Shown here: one piece after another, positions 51,610 through 63,068 of the stretch
How positions within the stretch are numbered: position 1 is the stretch's first letter
Layout of the letters: each line of letters begins with the position of its first letter
From: Magnolia sinica
Taxonomy: Eukaryota > Streptophyta > Magnoliopsida > Magnoliales > Magnoliaceae
Reading direction: 5' to 3'
Length of the DNA: 64,000 bases
Assembly: GCF_029962835.1 (NCBI RefSeq)
Contig: NC_080574.1
Coordinates: 42,462,501 to 42,526,500, forward strand
Notes under the pieces: generated by a model
What the model saw: only the letters and a program-made list of their open reading frames with translations
What the model was told of the DNA's origin: nothing
Database searches by the model: none
Translations under genes and position numbers: made by a program

Positions 51610-52400
51610 AGAAACAGGTTCCTGCCCCATGTTAAGAGGAAGCACAGGATCTTTGACCAAAGGTTTTGCATACAGTACTCAGGTTTTGAGTTTTGACAAG
51701 TGGGGCCCTTCGTTCACTTTGCAGACCATTGATCTAACGCATGTCACCATATATGGGCTGCCCCAGAAATCGCATTTATAGGAAAATCCTAACCCTTTGA
51801 TATGTGGCCTACAAATGGAATGACACAGAAAAATACAGCAACAGTCCAATTCAACTGAAGAATGGGCCAGAGATTGCCACCAGGAGCCTTCCAGTGTGGT
51901 ATTGTTTTGTGGCATGGTCCATCCATTTCTGTACACGAGGGAACAATGTGAACCACAGCAACACTTAGAACTGACAAACCAAGTGTATTGTGGAAAGCAT
52001 TGGGTTGAGGTTCCTATAATTCCTCCCAACTTAAATAGGTTACGATAACAAGGGATGCACTAAACAAATGGAATGGTATGTTGAATGAGTTACGGACATT
52101 TGGGAATGATAGGAAAAGCTGAAGAACGACCATGATGATGCATGGCATTATGCAGAAAAATGCAATTATCTTGAGAGGCATATTTCTATAATTCAACACA
52201 GAATTGAAGCTATTTCCTTCCATTCTAGTAGTTGCATCTGCAAATATACAAGAAGACATACTGCAAAGTTAGACAATGGTAACTTCTAATTTCACCCATG
52301 GGCCTTTTACAATACAATGTATGTTTTGGCAAGATAGTCCCGATTAATTAATGAAGTTCATAAGGACCAAAAGATCTTAGTGAAAGAAGTAAGATATGGG
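51610..52400. other. Intergenic, no gene recognised
   Basis: The 116-residue minus-strand frame at 51679-52029 has no family signature and no start or stop context that favours it. Confidence 0.45.
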
Positions 52401-52408
52401 AGAGAGAG

Positions 52409-52747
52409 CAAGGTATTCTGTAACGGTAACGACCACCACTGTTACCCTTACAATTCGGGGCATAACGGCCATTACGGTCTCTCTTTTTTATTTTTTTTAT
52501 TTATTGAAAAAAAAAAACCCTGAAAAACCTGTATCTACCCCGTAATATTGATTAAAAAGTATGAAAAACCTGTGTTCCGTAATAAACCATTACGGGGCTA
52601 TTATGGCCTTTATAGGGTATGTAACGTGCCGTTAACGGCAATTAAAGGTCATTTTTTTCCATAACGGCTATTACGGCCGTTATGACCCCATAACGTGTAA
52701 TGGTTGCCACTGTTCCCTTTACGTAACGGCCTTTACGGCACACCATG
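52409..52747. mobile_element. Miniature hAT element, CGTAACGG type, copy 3 (339 bp)
   Basis: Left end CAAGGTATTCTGTAACGG, inverted right end CATGGTGTGCCGTAAAGG. Flanked on both sides by AGAGAGAG (52401-52408 and 52748-52755). The flank is a simple repeat, so the 8-bp duplication is less telling than in the other copies. The interior is full of CCGTTACG/CGTAACGG words. Confidence 0.85.
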
Positions 52748-52759
52748 AGAGAGAGGCAT

Positions 52760-53455
52760 TACTCTCAAAAGTTGTTCAATGAAGATTCAGGCATAGATAT
52801 AGAATTATAAGAAGCATCAGACTTGGAGATTAGGAGGCATATGCATTGTGGTCGAATTTAGGTAAGGCAAATAAAGGTAGCCCTAGCAAGGCAAAAGGAA
52901 AGGCCATGGGGATGATATACTAAAGGTGACAGATACCTGGTGATACAGGATTATTTTGGCTAGTTATTCTTTCCAACAAAATTTTACAGACAAAAATACC
53001 TGATGAATGTTGGAAAAGTATCATGATGCCTATATATGATGATGAAGGAGATACGAGTTTCTCCAACATTGGAAAACCAAACTTACGAGTCATACCATGA
53101 AGCTTTGGAAAAGGGTGGTGAAACAAAAACTAACTCAAGGATATCAGAAAATGAGTTGGGTTTATGCCAATGCAATCTGCAATTGTAGAAATTTTTCTAC
53201 TTAGACAATTGACGGAATCATACAGAAAAGAGGAAGAATTTATACGTGGTCTTATAAATTCGTGGGCATGTGATAGAATACCGATGTAGGTTATGTGGCA
53301 GGTGATGAGGGAAAGTATCCTAAGAGACATCTTAAGAGACATGTATGAGGGTGCGTTTACAAGTGAAAATGGCTTTTGATGAGACAGGATAGAGTTCCTA
53401 GTAGCGGTGGGTCTTAATCAGGGTCGAAATTAAGCCCTTACCTTTTTGCACTTGT
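52760..53455. other. Intergenic upstream of the LINE
   Basis: No gene is recognised; the small minus-strand frames have no family signature. Confidence 0.45.
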
Positions 53456-53686
53456 TATAGATGAATTAACTGCCCTGAAGCTCCCGCCCATCCCTCCACC
53501 ATCTCTCCTTGAATCTCTCAAGCTCCACCCATTTCTCTACCGATACCTCTCTTTGAATATTTGCATCTCTGGTATTCTTATCTAACTCGATAGATTTCTC
53601 TCACTTTCTTTTTGGTGAGAAGAAGAAGAAGAAGGAGAAGGAGAAGGTGAAGGAGAAGGAGAATACGGAGAAGAAGAGGAAGAACA

Positions 53687-56313
53687 TTGGATTGGAAGGA
53701 AGGAATGAAGGAGAAGGACAAAGTGCTAATCGACGGTGATTCTTGTATATTTGTAGATGGAACACGACAACAGCTCTTGGGAGAGAGAGTCTCGAAGGTG
53801 GTCTTGTCTATGGGAGGGGAGAGGAAGAAAGTAGATCTGGCGTCTTACCCGTCGTCGATCATTTCAAGGTTCTCCGATGCCTATCAACTTCTCGCGGGTC
53901 TTCGGTAGGGCAGGGATTGCCATGGACGTTGTCATTCCTAGGGAGAGATTAACGAGAACCCTTCGGGGCTTCGCGTTCATTAGAATGAGTTCATATGAGG
54001 AACTTGCTCGAGCCATCAAGATGTTGCATGGTGAGAGCTTCGGGGGACAAACGATGAAGGTTCAACAAGCTTAGTTCGAGCCTAAGATGTATAGAAACCG
54101 AGGAGAGCCAAAAATGAAGAATAACATCGCCAGGAACCCCAACAGAGTTAGCGAGAAGATTAGAGTTGTGGAAGGGGCTCAAGACCATAGCATCAGGCCT
54201 AAACCTCAACCAGACAAGCATTCTTTCCATCGGGAGGCCCTGAAGGCAGGCCAAACCTCAGGGTGTGAGAAGCAGGACGCAACAAGGGAATCAAAACTCA
54301 TGACACGTTGGTGGGAGTGACTTCAAAGTGGCAAGTCTCAACTGAAGTTTGGGGCGGAGAAGATCATGAGGTTGAGTATGGAAGCTATCAACAAGTCATG
54401 GGAATGGCTTTCGGGTTTGGTTGTTGTCGGCACTAGAACTATGATGGGGACATCAAAGGACCTACTCGGGTGTACCAGAGACGGAGATGACCACCCACGC
54501 ATCAGCGAAGCTTTCTTTGTGGATGGGAGACGAGTTCCAGACGGGCTCCCCAGGCCATTTTGATGACCCCACTTTGGGATGATGCATGTGAGCTGCTTAG
54601 GAGATCATTTTAGTCATATGATTTCTATTTTGAGTCAATCCGACCATTGGATCTTGACGATCAGGCCATCGGGCCAAGATCTTTTAAATTTGTGCCCCTT
54701 GGACTCTGATCTTGCTTTCTTTATGTTTTTTTTTTAGGAGTTATTTGACAGTTAAGATTGATAATATATGTTTTGGTTTTCTTATTTTGGATGATGGGCC
54801 ACTTCACTTAAGTGAGTGGCAAAGTTGTAATTATGCTAAATTTTTAATTATAAAAGCACGGGGTGGAAGAAGAAGAAGTAGGAGGCCCTCCCTTTGAATT
54901 AAATTGTGGAACGGAAAAAGCTTGTTTGGTCGTGGATTCCCCAAGGTACATCCTTCCTCTTTCTCTTCTTTGAAATGCATTCTTCTTCTTCTCTTGTCTT
55001 CCTCTTTCCGCTTCCATTACAACCTTCTAAACCTTAGATCTTAATTTTCTATTTTTCCCAATTTCTAAAAACCCTAATTCTAAAATCCTCAGTTCTCATG
55101 AACCCTAATTTTCCAAATTTCATATTTTCCCTTCCTAACCCTAATCATAAAACTTGCAAATCTGTCCCTTGAGTGTGGAACGTGCCTATGCTAAATTGGA
55201 AGTTCTCTCTTTCCATCGGGCCTAGTTTTAATTGATTTATGTGATTTATTAGGTTAAATCAGATTTTATTTCCTATTATTTACTCTTAATTACTTTGTGG
55301 GTTAGCATCTTTTGTTGATTGAATTACTTTATGGACTCTTTCATAATCACCACGTTGCATGCTAGCATTAAATCATGTGTCCTGCATCAAACTAGGGCCA
55401 CCATTCAGCAACTAAAGACGTGGTTGGACGAGTGTTGCAGACTGACCCCTGATCAGTACGTGATTAAGCCCATAGGTCCAAGCAAGGTGTGGATTTGCCC
55501 AGTTCCAAAGGTGGAGTCAACATTATAATTAAGGACGGCTCGGTCGTTCGAGTATGGAGATGGGAAGAGTTCTCGATTTTCGACGCGGAGGAGTCATGGA
55601 TTTTAATTTTGGGGGTTAATTTTGGTTCTCAGATTTCTTCCAAGCTATTGTATCATGTCTTGGAGAGGTAGGTAAGATCGATTCCTTAGCAGCAAATGGG
55701 GAGGAACTAGGGGTGGCCAGGGCAAGACTCCAGCACAAGAAGGGGTCGGATATCCCTACGATGGTGTCAGTCATGGTTGGGGACAGAAGAATCTTGTTGT
55801 GGGAGGAAAAAGAAACAAAAGAATGTCATTGCAGCGAGATGGAACGGGCTATGGCGAGCCTGTGAGAATGACCTAGAGATGGTTCCGCCATCGGAAGGTG
55901 ATGATGGAGGATGGGATGTTTGCTCCAGTAGAGTTGCGAAACAAAAGGGGGATGCATCTGTAGACTTCATTCGTCCAGAGGTACTAGTTGTCCAGGGAGG
56001 TGATCGAGCAACAGTGCGTGGCGAGTTTCATTCCGAGACCCACATCAATTGTTGGCTCAAAGTCCGAGCGTAGTTCGAAACCTCTGCAATCGTTAGATTT
56101 AGTGCCTCGTGTGGAGCCTAGTTCGAAACATCCCCATTCGTTAAATTTGGTGCCTTGGGGGGCTGTGCCCGAGGTATGGGATGCATGTCGCGTGGTGCGT
56201 AAATCTTCATCCATCATCCCTCCATTCGATCGGGGCAAGGACATTGTGGATGATGCATGTTTAGAGGAGGGATTTGTGCAGGGCGAGATCGTAACACGTG
56301 TCAACTCACTCAA
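53687..56313 (+). pseudogene. LINE ORF1 with RRM, broken
   Basis: Pieces in different frames: a basic start (MDWKEGMKEKDK), then 'VFGRAGIAMDVVIPRERLTRTLRGFAFIRMSSYEELARAIKMLHGESFGG' (about 53905-54050), which has the RNP1-like GFAFIRM and the RRM helix-strand order. Charged low-complexity parts follow. RRM-containing ORF1 proteins bind LINE RNA. The hAT element splits the tail of this region. Confidence 0.6.
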
Positions 56314-56649
56314 GTCGGGAGCAGGGTATCCCGTATCGGCCGATATGTTACGGTAACAGTCTGGACCGTTACGCGATACAGGTCTCCACCCCCCCCGATT
56401 CTGTATGCGTAACAGCCCCGTAACGGTCCAATAACGGCTAGTTTTTTTTTTCTTCTTTTTAAGGTTTGATTTTTCACTTTTTTTAATACTTCTTTCTTCC
56501 AAACTCTTCTTAAATCATTCTATAGCAATTTTCGACCACTCTTAGCTTGAAATTACAGATAAAAACAACTTCTATTAAGGATTTTCTTGATTCGAAGCTC
56601 CGTGGGCCATTTTTCAGAAATTCCTCAAAAATAGGTATTTATACTTTTT

Positions 56650-57780
56650 ATTCAATGTGTTGTTGTTTTAATGGTAGAATGTGATGTGTTAATCATAATA
56701 GAACATATTAATGTCCATTTTACAGATTTTAGATATGATTTTATATTTTTTTTATAATTTTTTCTATTTACGCACTATTTTCGGCCCTTTTTTTTTTTAA
56801 TTCGAAAAATCATTTTTTATTTAATGTGTTGTTGTTTTAATGGTAGAATATGATGTGTTAATCATAGTAGAACATATTAATGTCCATTTTACAGATTTTG
56901 GATGTGATTTAATATTTTTTTATAATTTTTTTCTATTTACGCATTACTTTCGGCCTTTTTTTTTTTTTTTTCTTTCTAAAATTCGAAAAATCATTTTTTT
57001 TTTTTTTAATGTGTTGTTGTTTTAATGGTAGAATGTGATGTGTTAATCATAGGAGAACATATTAATGTCCATTTTATAGATTTTGGATGTGATTTTATAT
57101 TTTTTTAAAATTTTTTTTCTATTTACGCACTATTTTCGGCCCTTTTTTTAAAAATTCGAAAAATCATTTTTTATTTAATGTGTTGTTGTTTTAATGGTAG
57201 AATGTGATGTGTTAATCATAGTAGAACATATTAATGTCCATTTTACAGATTTTGGATGTGATTTTATATTTTTTTATAATTTTTTTCTATTTACACACTA
57301 TTTTCAGCCCTTTCTTTTAAAATTCGAAAAATCATTTTTTATTTAATGTGTTGCTGTTTTAATGGTAGAATATGATGTGTTAATCATAGTAGAACATATT
57401 AATGTCCATTTTACAGATTTTGGATGTGATTTTATATTTTTTTATAATTTTTTTCTATTTACGCACTATTTTCGGCCCTTTTATTAAAAATTCAAAAAAT
57501 CATTTTTTATTTGATGTGTTGTTGTTTTAATGGTAGAATATAATGTGTCAATCATAGTAGAACATATTAATGTCCATTTTACAGATTTTGGATGTGATTT
57601 TATATATATTTTTATTTTTTCTATTTACGCACTATTTTCGGCCTTTAAAAAAAAAAAAAATTCGAAAAATCATTTTTTATTTAATGCGTTGCTGTTTTAA
57701 TGGTAGAATATGATGTTTAATGATATTAGAACATATTAATGTCCATTTCACAGATTCTTATTGTGATTTTATATCTTCTT
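56650..57780. repeat. About 167-bp tandem array, seven units, in the hAT leader
   Basis: Units start at about 56652, 56821, 57007, 57175, 57341, 57508 and 57677, each with TAATGTGTTGTTGTTTTAAT, GTAGAACATATTAATGTCCA and TTCTATTTACGCACTATTTT. Units are highly alike; the third is longer because of T-runs. Confidence 0.93.
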
Positions 57781-57991
57781 ATATTGGACAGGTTTTGGAG
57801 CTTCTTAGGGTTTAGAACATAAAATCATCTTTATTGATTAGATTCTGAAAACTGTATATAAATTTAGAATAGCGAGTAGACTCACAATCTCACATAGACG
57901 TATGTCATCTCTAATCTATATCTAGTATCTATCTACCTGAAATGTTTGGGTATGACCAACAAGTGAGTATATTGGAAGGCAACATTGTCAG

Positions 57992-60900
57992 ATGGTTGGT
58001 GGTACTAGGCACCAAATGAAGTGCGACTATTGTGATAGACTAGTAACTGGTGGAATTACGCGTCTCAAACAACATTTGACACATCGAAAGGGTCAAGTTG
58101 CCGCATGTACTAGAGTATCGAAAGAGATAATGATTTTAATGCAAGTCAGTCTGGATGAATCGAAGGGTAAACATACTGCTGGACAAAAAAAGAAAGATGA
58201 GATTTTGGATGCGGCTCGACAGGAGGCGTTTGGTCTTGAATATATGGGCGTTCGTGATGAAGATATTATTAATTCAGACGAAGATTCAGATCAGGAATTA
58301 ATTATAACTAGGAGAAAGAGCTTGCGTCTAGCTCGTGAAGAGGAAGAACATCGCCGCATGTTTGGCGCGAGTGGGTCAATACGTGATACAGCGGGGGGCA
58401 GTGGGAGTGGGACTAGGACTAAGAGTACGACTGTTTCTGCAGGTGGGGGTGGGGTAGGTTTGGTGGGTTACGACGTATGTTTGGGAGCCGACAAGAGAGA
58501 TCTTCACGTGATGCCCCTATACATTTGGATGAAGAAGTAAATGAGCCTACGAGACCCTCTATTAATCCAATCCTGTTTAGGAAAGAATCAACTAAACAAA
58601 AGAAGATAAAACAAATGTGGAGTAGAACTTCCGTTGACAAGCTAGGTAAGGCAGCAGCAAAGTTATTTATAAATGCCAACATACCTCTTAACGCGGCCAA
58701 TTCTCCATATTGGCAAGTGGTAATTGATGCAGCAACAGAAGCAGGTGAAGGAATTAAAGCTCCCACGGCTAGGGATATTAGGGAGAAACGGACAGATGAA
58801 GAGTATGCGGATGTGAAAGCATACGTGGCTACGTTTAAACCTGTATGGCAGGCCAAAGGATGCACGATCATGTGTGATGGTTGGACTAGCCCAACCAGAC
58901 GCAGCATGATCAACTTCATGGTATACTGCCACTTAGGAACTATATACCACAAGTCAATTGATGCCTCAGAAGTAACAAAAGATTCTAATTATATTACTGG
59001 ACTAATGGATAAAGTTGTGGATGAGATTGGAGAGGAGAATGTAGTGCAGATTGTAACAGATAATGAAGCATCATATAAGCTTGCAGGACATAAGTTGATG
59101 AAAAAGAGACCACATCTTTTTTGGTCACCATGTGTTGCCCATTGTATTGATCTTATATTGGAAGATATTGGGAAGAAGAAGAATGTTAAGGAAATAGTCG
59201 AAAGGGCAAGAGAAGTGACGACGTTTATTTACAACAATAATTAAGTAGTCGCAATAATGAAGAAGTTCACGAAAGGACGAGAGTTGTTGAGGCCTGCGGT
59301 GACTAGATTCGCAACAAACTTTATAGCAATAGAGAGTTTATATCAACATAGGGGAGAATTGAGTGAGATGTTTTCTTCCCAAGATTGGCTCAACACAAAA
59401 CATGGGTAGAAGACACCAGAGACACCGGTTGAAGTTGCGAACACCATACTGGACAATAAATATTGGAAGAGGGTCAAGTCGATCCTAAAGGTGATGGAGC
59501 CACTAATGAGGGTACTCCGTCTTGTTGAAACCGACGGAGCACCTACCATGGGCTTCCAATACGATGCCATGGATAAGGCAAAGTTGGCCATTCAACGTGA
59601 TTTTAGAAGCTAGGAGTCTTATTGGAGGATGATCGATAGGAGATGGACAAGACAACTCCATCACAATCTTCATGCAGCCGGTTACTACCTAAATCCTAGG
59701 TACAGATATGCCCAATCATTTATTGCGGATAATGAAGTTCGTGTCGGGCTAATGAATGTGATAAAGATATTAGAGCATAACTTAGATATGCAAATAAAGG
59801 CGTTAAATGATTTAGAAAAATTTGGAAATCGTCAGGGTAGCTTTGGAAATGCTCTTGCACAGCATATAATATCTAGGTTGCAACCGGCCGAATGGTGGAT
59901 AAATTTCGGGGAGAGTACGAAGGCTCTTCAAAAAATTGCGGTAAAAGTTTTGAGCCAGACAACATCTTCTTCTAGCTGTGAAAGGAATTGGAGTTGTTTT
60001 GCGCTTATTTATTCAAAGAATAGGAACAGATTACAAATTAGGACATTGGATAGATTTGTTTTCATGCACTACAATATGAACCTAAGAATGCGACGACATC
60101 GTAGGAGTATTATAGCCGCCGATGACACAGACTACTGTCCAATAAACTTGGACAATATTTATGACGAGGATCACCCGCTTCTACTTTGGCTGGAAACAAG
60201 GAAAAAGCAAATTAAAGAGGATAGTGAAGAAATAGAAATTGATGACCCACTAATATGCATAGCGCAACAAGAGAGTCGTGCAGATGTGTTGGACCCAGTA
60301 AGAGGGGCAGCTTTTATGCCAAGTACGACTCAAGATCAACAAAAGAGTACGAGCAGTGGTAGTGTGACTGTGTTAGATGATGGTGATGATGACGCCCCTG
60401 CCATTGGTGATGGCACTTCTGGTGTTGCTCAGCACACCATACAGCCGTCTACAAATCGCGATGCCGATGAACATCGACAAGGTAGTACACAAGGTCGGAC
60501 TTATGAGTGTACTGAGTCACGATACAGCCAGCAGAAGGAGGGTAGGTTTAGTGGTGCACCTGTACCGGGTCCGGGAGATCCGGAACATCAGCAAGCTCAT
60601 GATCCTAATTATTATGATGGATATTCTTATGGCCAATTGGATTATGATTATACTTATACTGAGACTGTTCCATCACATTCATGTTGGAGTAGTCCTTCTG
60701 ATCCATATCCATAGGATTATAGATATCCAAATCCAAATCCAAGTTACTCATCACAGACACACTCTCAATCTCAAGATTCTCAATAGCCTGAGTACGAGCA
60801 CCAATATGGCTATTCGACGGGCACTGATAGATATCCTTACTCAGGGTCGGAGTCGTTGCCTAGTCAGGATCAGTCATCCTCTGGTTTCGTTGATCTAGTA

Positions 60901-61038
60901 TTTCCTTCTGGCACTGGATATTATGGATATGCAGCACCTCCACCTATTGGACAACCTCAGCCTGATGATGACGATGACGATGATGTGGAGGTCGAGCAAC
61001 CACAAAAGGCAGATTTTCATTTTGGTGGTGACTTGTGA
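57992..61038 (+). pseudogene. hAT transposase, disrupted
   Basis: BED-type zinc finger near the start (CDYC and the following QHL..H, about residues 10-35), then an acidic/basic linker. A frame change in a G-run at about 58440-58470 separates the first frame (57992-58540) from the rest. From about 58470 to 61038 one frame codes DUF659 ('CTIMCDGWTSPTRRSMINF', 'TDNEASYKLAG', 'WSPCVAHCIDLILEDIGK'), then the hAT dimerisation region with 'AEWWINFGE', 'SSSCERNWS' and 'KNRNRLQ', and a Tyr/Pro/Gln-rich acidic tail. In-frame stops: TAA 59242, TAG 59407, TAG 59611, TAG 60712 and one near 60784. The product cuts and pastes the element in the nucleus; catalytic acids of the RNase H fold appear kept (CDGW, TDNEA). 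Confidence 0.93.
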
Positions 61039-61788
61039 TTGGAAGTATAATATTAATAGTATATATTTGTATTAAAGTATTTTGCAGCAGACAGCTCACA
61101 ATAGTATTATTGCAAGCAGCCATGCACACACTTGATACTGCCGAACTTGTATTTAAAATAGCTCCCTTGACAACCAATCAAGTAATCCTTAATCAAATTG
61201 CAGGGGAGTATATCAGACACTACTAATTTTTTTATTTATAATATTCTTGACTTGAGGATGACAGGTCACAAGACAAGAATCACAGTCACAGCCACAGGTA
61301 AGAAAAATAATTGCAAACACCTACACATGTAAGATATTTTCATATTACATTCATTCTAATATAGCTATCATTGATAGTAGATAGTTAAAAAATTAAATAT
61401 ATGAGTTTTGCAGTCAAATCCAGGTTGTCTGGTTCATAAATTTATCAGACAGTCCGATACAACTTCTTACCAAAGAGTGGACCGTTACACCACCATAAAC
61501 ATGTTCCAATTTATAAATGAATGCATATTCAGAATGCTTAGAATATTCCAGATTTAATCCATATTTTTTTCATATTTTTTTGGCTAAAAAAAAAATGCAC
61601 CGTTACGGGCCGTTACGCCCTCGTATCGCCGTTACACCCCCGTATCCGTATCGGTATCGGTGGGCACCGTTACGCCAACCGATACCGATACGGAATACCT
61701 TGGTCGGGAGTGGTATCACCAGTTCGTGCAAATGGCTCAGGCGTCTCATATGCCGCCAACTTGTGAAAATTAATGGCCCACATGCGAC

Positions 61789-62361
61789 TAGAGGTGTACA
61801 CGAACCAATCTAGCTTGGTTAGTTCGCTCGACTCGACTCGAAAAAGCTCGATTCAACTCGGTTCGAAGCCGAGTTCGAGCCGAGTCGAGCTGATTTTTTT
61901 TAGCTTGAAAATGAGTTCGAGCCGAGTTCGAACTAGCCCCAGCTCGACTCGACTCGGATCGAACCAGTTTGGTGACTCGGTTACTTTGATATTGATGTTG
62001 CTCACCAAGTGTTTGATGAAATGACTCAAAGAAGTGTGGCTGGTGGCAAGGAAGGTATGTGTATTCAACCAACACCCTTTTTTCTTGATTTTTATGTTGC
62101 TTAGAAGGTGTTTGATAAAATACCTGTAAAACCATTGTTGCTGCCTCAAATACAGTGAGATTTTGAAGGTATAGTCCAGGTGTTTGTGAAAATGCTGCAA
62201 TGGCGAACTGGGCTCGAACTGGCTCGAGCTGCTGACCGAACCGAGCCGAGCTGGCCAGTCAGGCTCGAGGACCCAGCCGAGCCGAGCTGAGTTTGAGCTG
62301 AGGTCAGCTAGTGGCCAAGCCGAGTCGAGCTAAGGCCAGCTCGACTCGATGTACACCCCTA
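61789..62361. mobile_element. hAT-type element carrying PPR gene fragments, copy 2 (573 bp)
   Basis: Ends TAGAGGTGTACACGAACC and, inverted, TAGGGGTGTACATCGAG. Flanks CATGCGAC (61781-61788) and CATGTGAC (62362-62369), one mismatch. Same CTCGA-rich arms and the same PPR-like middle as copy 1 ('VAHQVFDEMTQRSVAGG', 'KVFDKIPVK', 'FEGIVQVFVKML'). Inserted in the same LINE as the big hAT element, 86 bp to its right. Confidence 0.88.
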
Positions 62362-62369
62362 CATGTGAC

Positions 62370-63060
62370 GTTTCGGGAGTTATTTTTAAGGAGAATTCGA
62401 GGTCTCCTCTCAACACAGTAATGAGCTATAGGGAATCTGATTAAGAAGATTTGGAGGGTTCCAATTTCAAGTTGTTGGGGGGCTTCAAATTCGACTCTCT
62501 AGGGGAGGAAGACATGTCTCTTCTCAACGTGCCTCCGGCTCGGTCTGAACTACTAGCAACTCTAGGCTTCCCATTTGGTAGCAATGAATTGGTAGAGGAT
62601 AGGGCCTTAGCGATTGTCGAGGAATCTTTTCTTTCGGGGGGAAGGGTTACAAATATCAGCCGTTCGCGGATTGTTCGATAGAAGATCCGTTGAAAGCATT
62701 GTTGTTGTCACCTTGGGATTTTGTTAGCAAGTACACTCCGATTCTCCTGTAGATTGCGTTTTCTATTCTGACCGAGTTTAGGTCGAAGTCTATTCCCGAG
62801 GAACACTTCCTATAGGCCAAAGATGTGATGGAAAGAGTGGGAGTGAAGACGAGATTATCTTTCAGTGCCAGAGACAAGAATGCTCACAAATTTTTCCAAT
62901 TTTTTCAGGGAAGGGCGGAGCAACAGCAGAAAGAACAACATATTCTAAGGTTCAGGAGATCTCCTTAAGGTGTGAGGCAACTATTATGTTTGGAATGTTC
63001 CATCAATTACGATGTGATAGCCAAGGTGAGTGGCAGCAAAAGGGCAAGATCGGGGAGGAT
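62370..63060 (+). pseudogene. LINE part between ORF1 and endonuclease
   Basis: The frame 62451-62681 is open for 76 residues and is probably part of ORF1 or the spacer. No domain is recognised. Confidence 0.45.
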
Positions 63061-63068
63061 TGGAGATC

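Larger units (their letters stand above)
56322..61702 (+). mobile_element. hAT transposon with transposase (5381 bp)
   Basis: Inverted ends CAGGGTATCCCGTATCGG and CAAGGTATTCCGTATCGG (16 of 18 match). Perfect 8-bp target duplication GTCGGGAG (56314-56321 and 61703-61710). Subterminal CGTAACGG and CGTATCGG words lie at both ends. A sevenfold tandem array lies in the 5' leader, and a hAT transposase gene fills 57992-61038. It has every structural part of an autonomous element, but the transposase frame is broken, so it is inactive as written. Confidence 0.96.

Noticed and set aside
51679-52029. 116-residue minus-strand frame, Cys-rich
   Set aside because: No recognised family, no supporting splice or promoter context, and two overlapping alternative frames of similar length.
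56650-57780. Evenly spaced repeats that might suggest a CRISPR-like array
   Set aside because: The whole 167-bp unit is repeated, not short repeats with unique spacers, and it lies in the leader of a plant hAT element.
58419-58952. 177-residue minus-strand frame opposite the hAT transposase
   Set aside because: It is the antisense shadow of the conserved transposase coding sequence.
61788-62200. 115-residue minus-strand frames rich in Ser/Arg
   Set aside because: They come from the CTCGA-repeat arms and the antisense of the PPR segment; similar frames in the sister copy (47655-47933) have different breaks.
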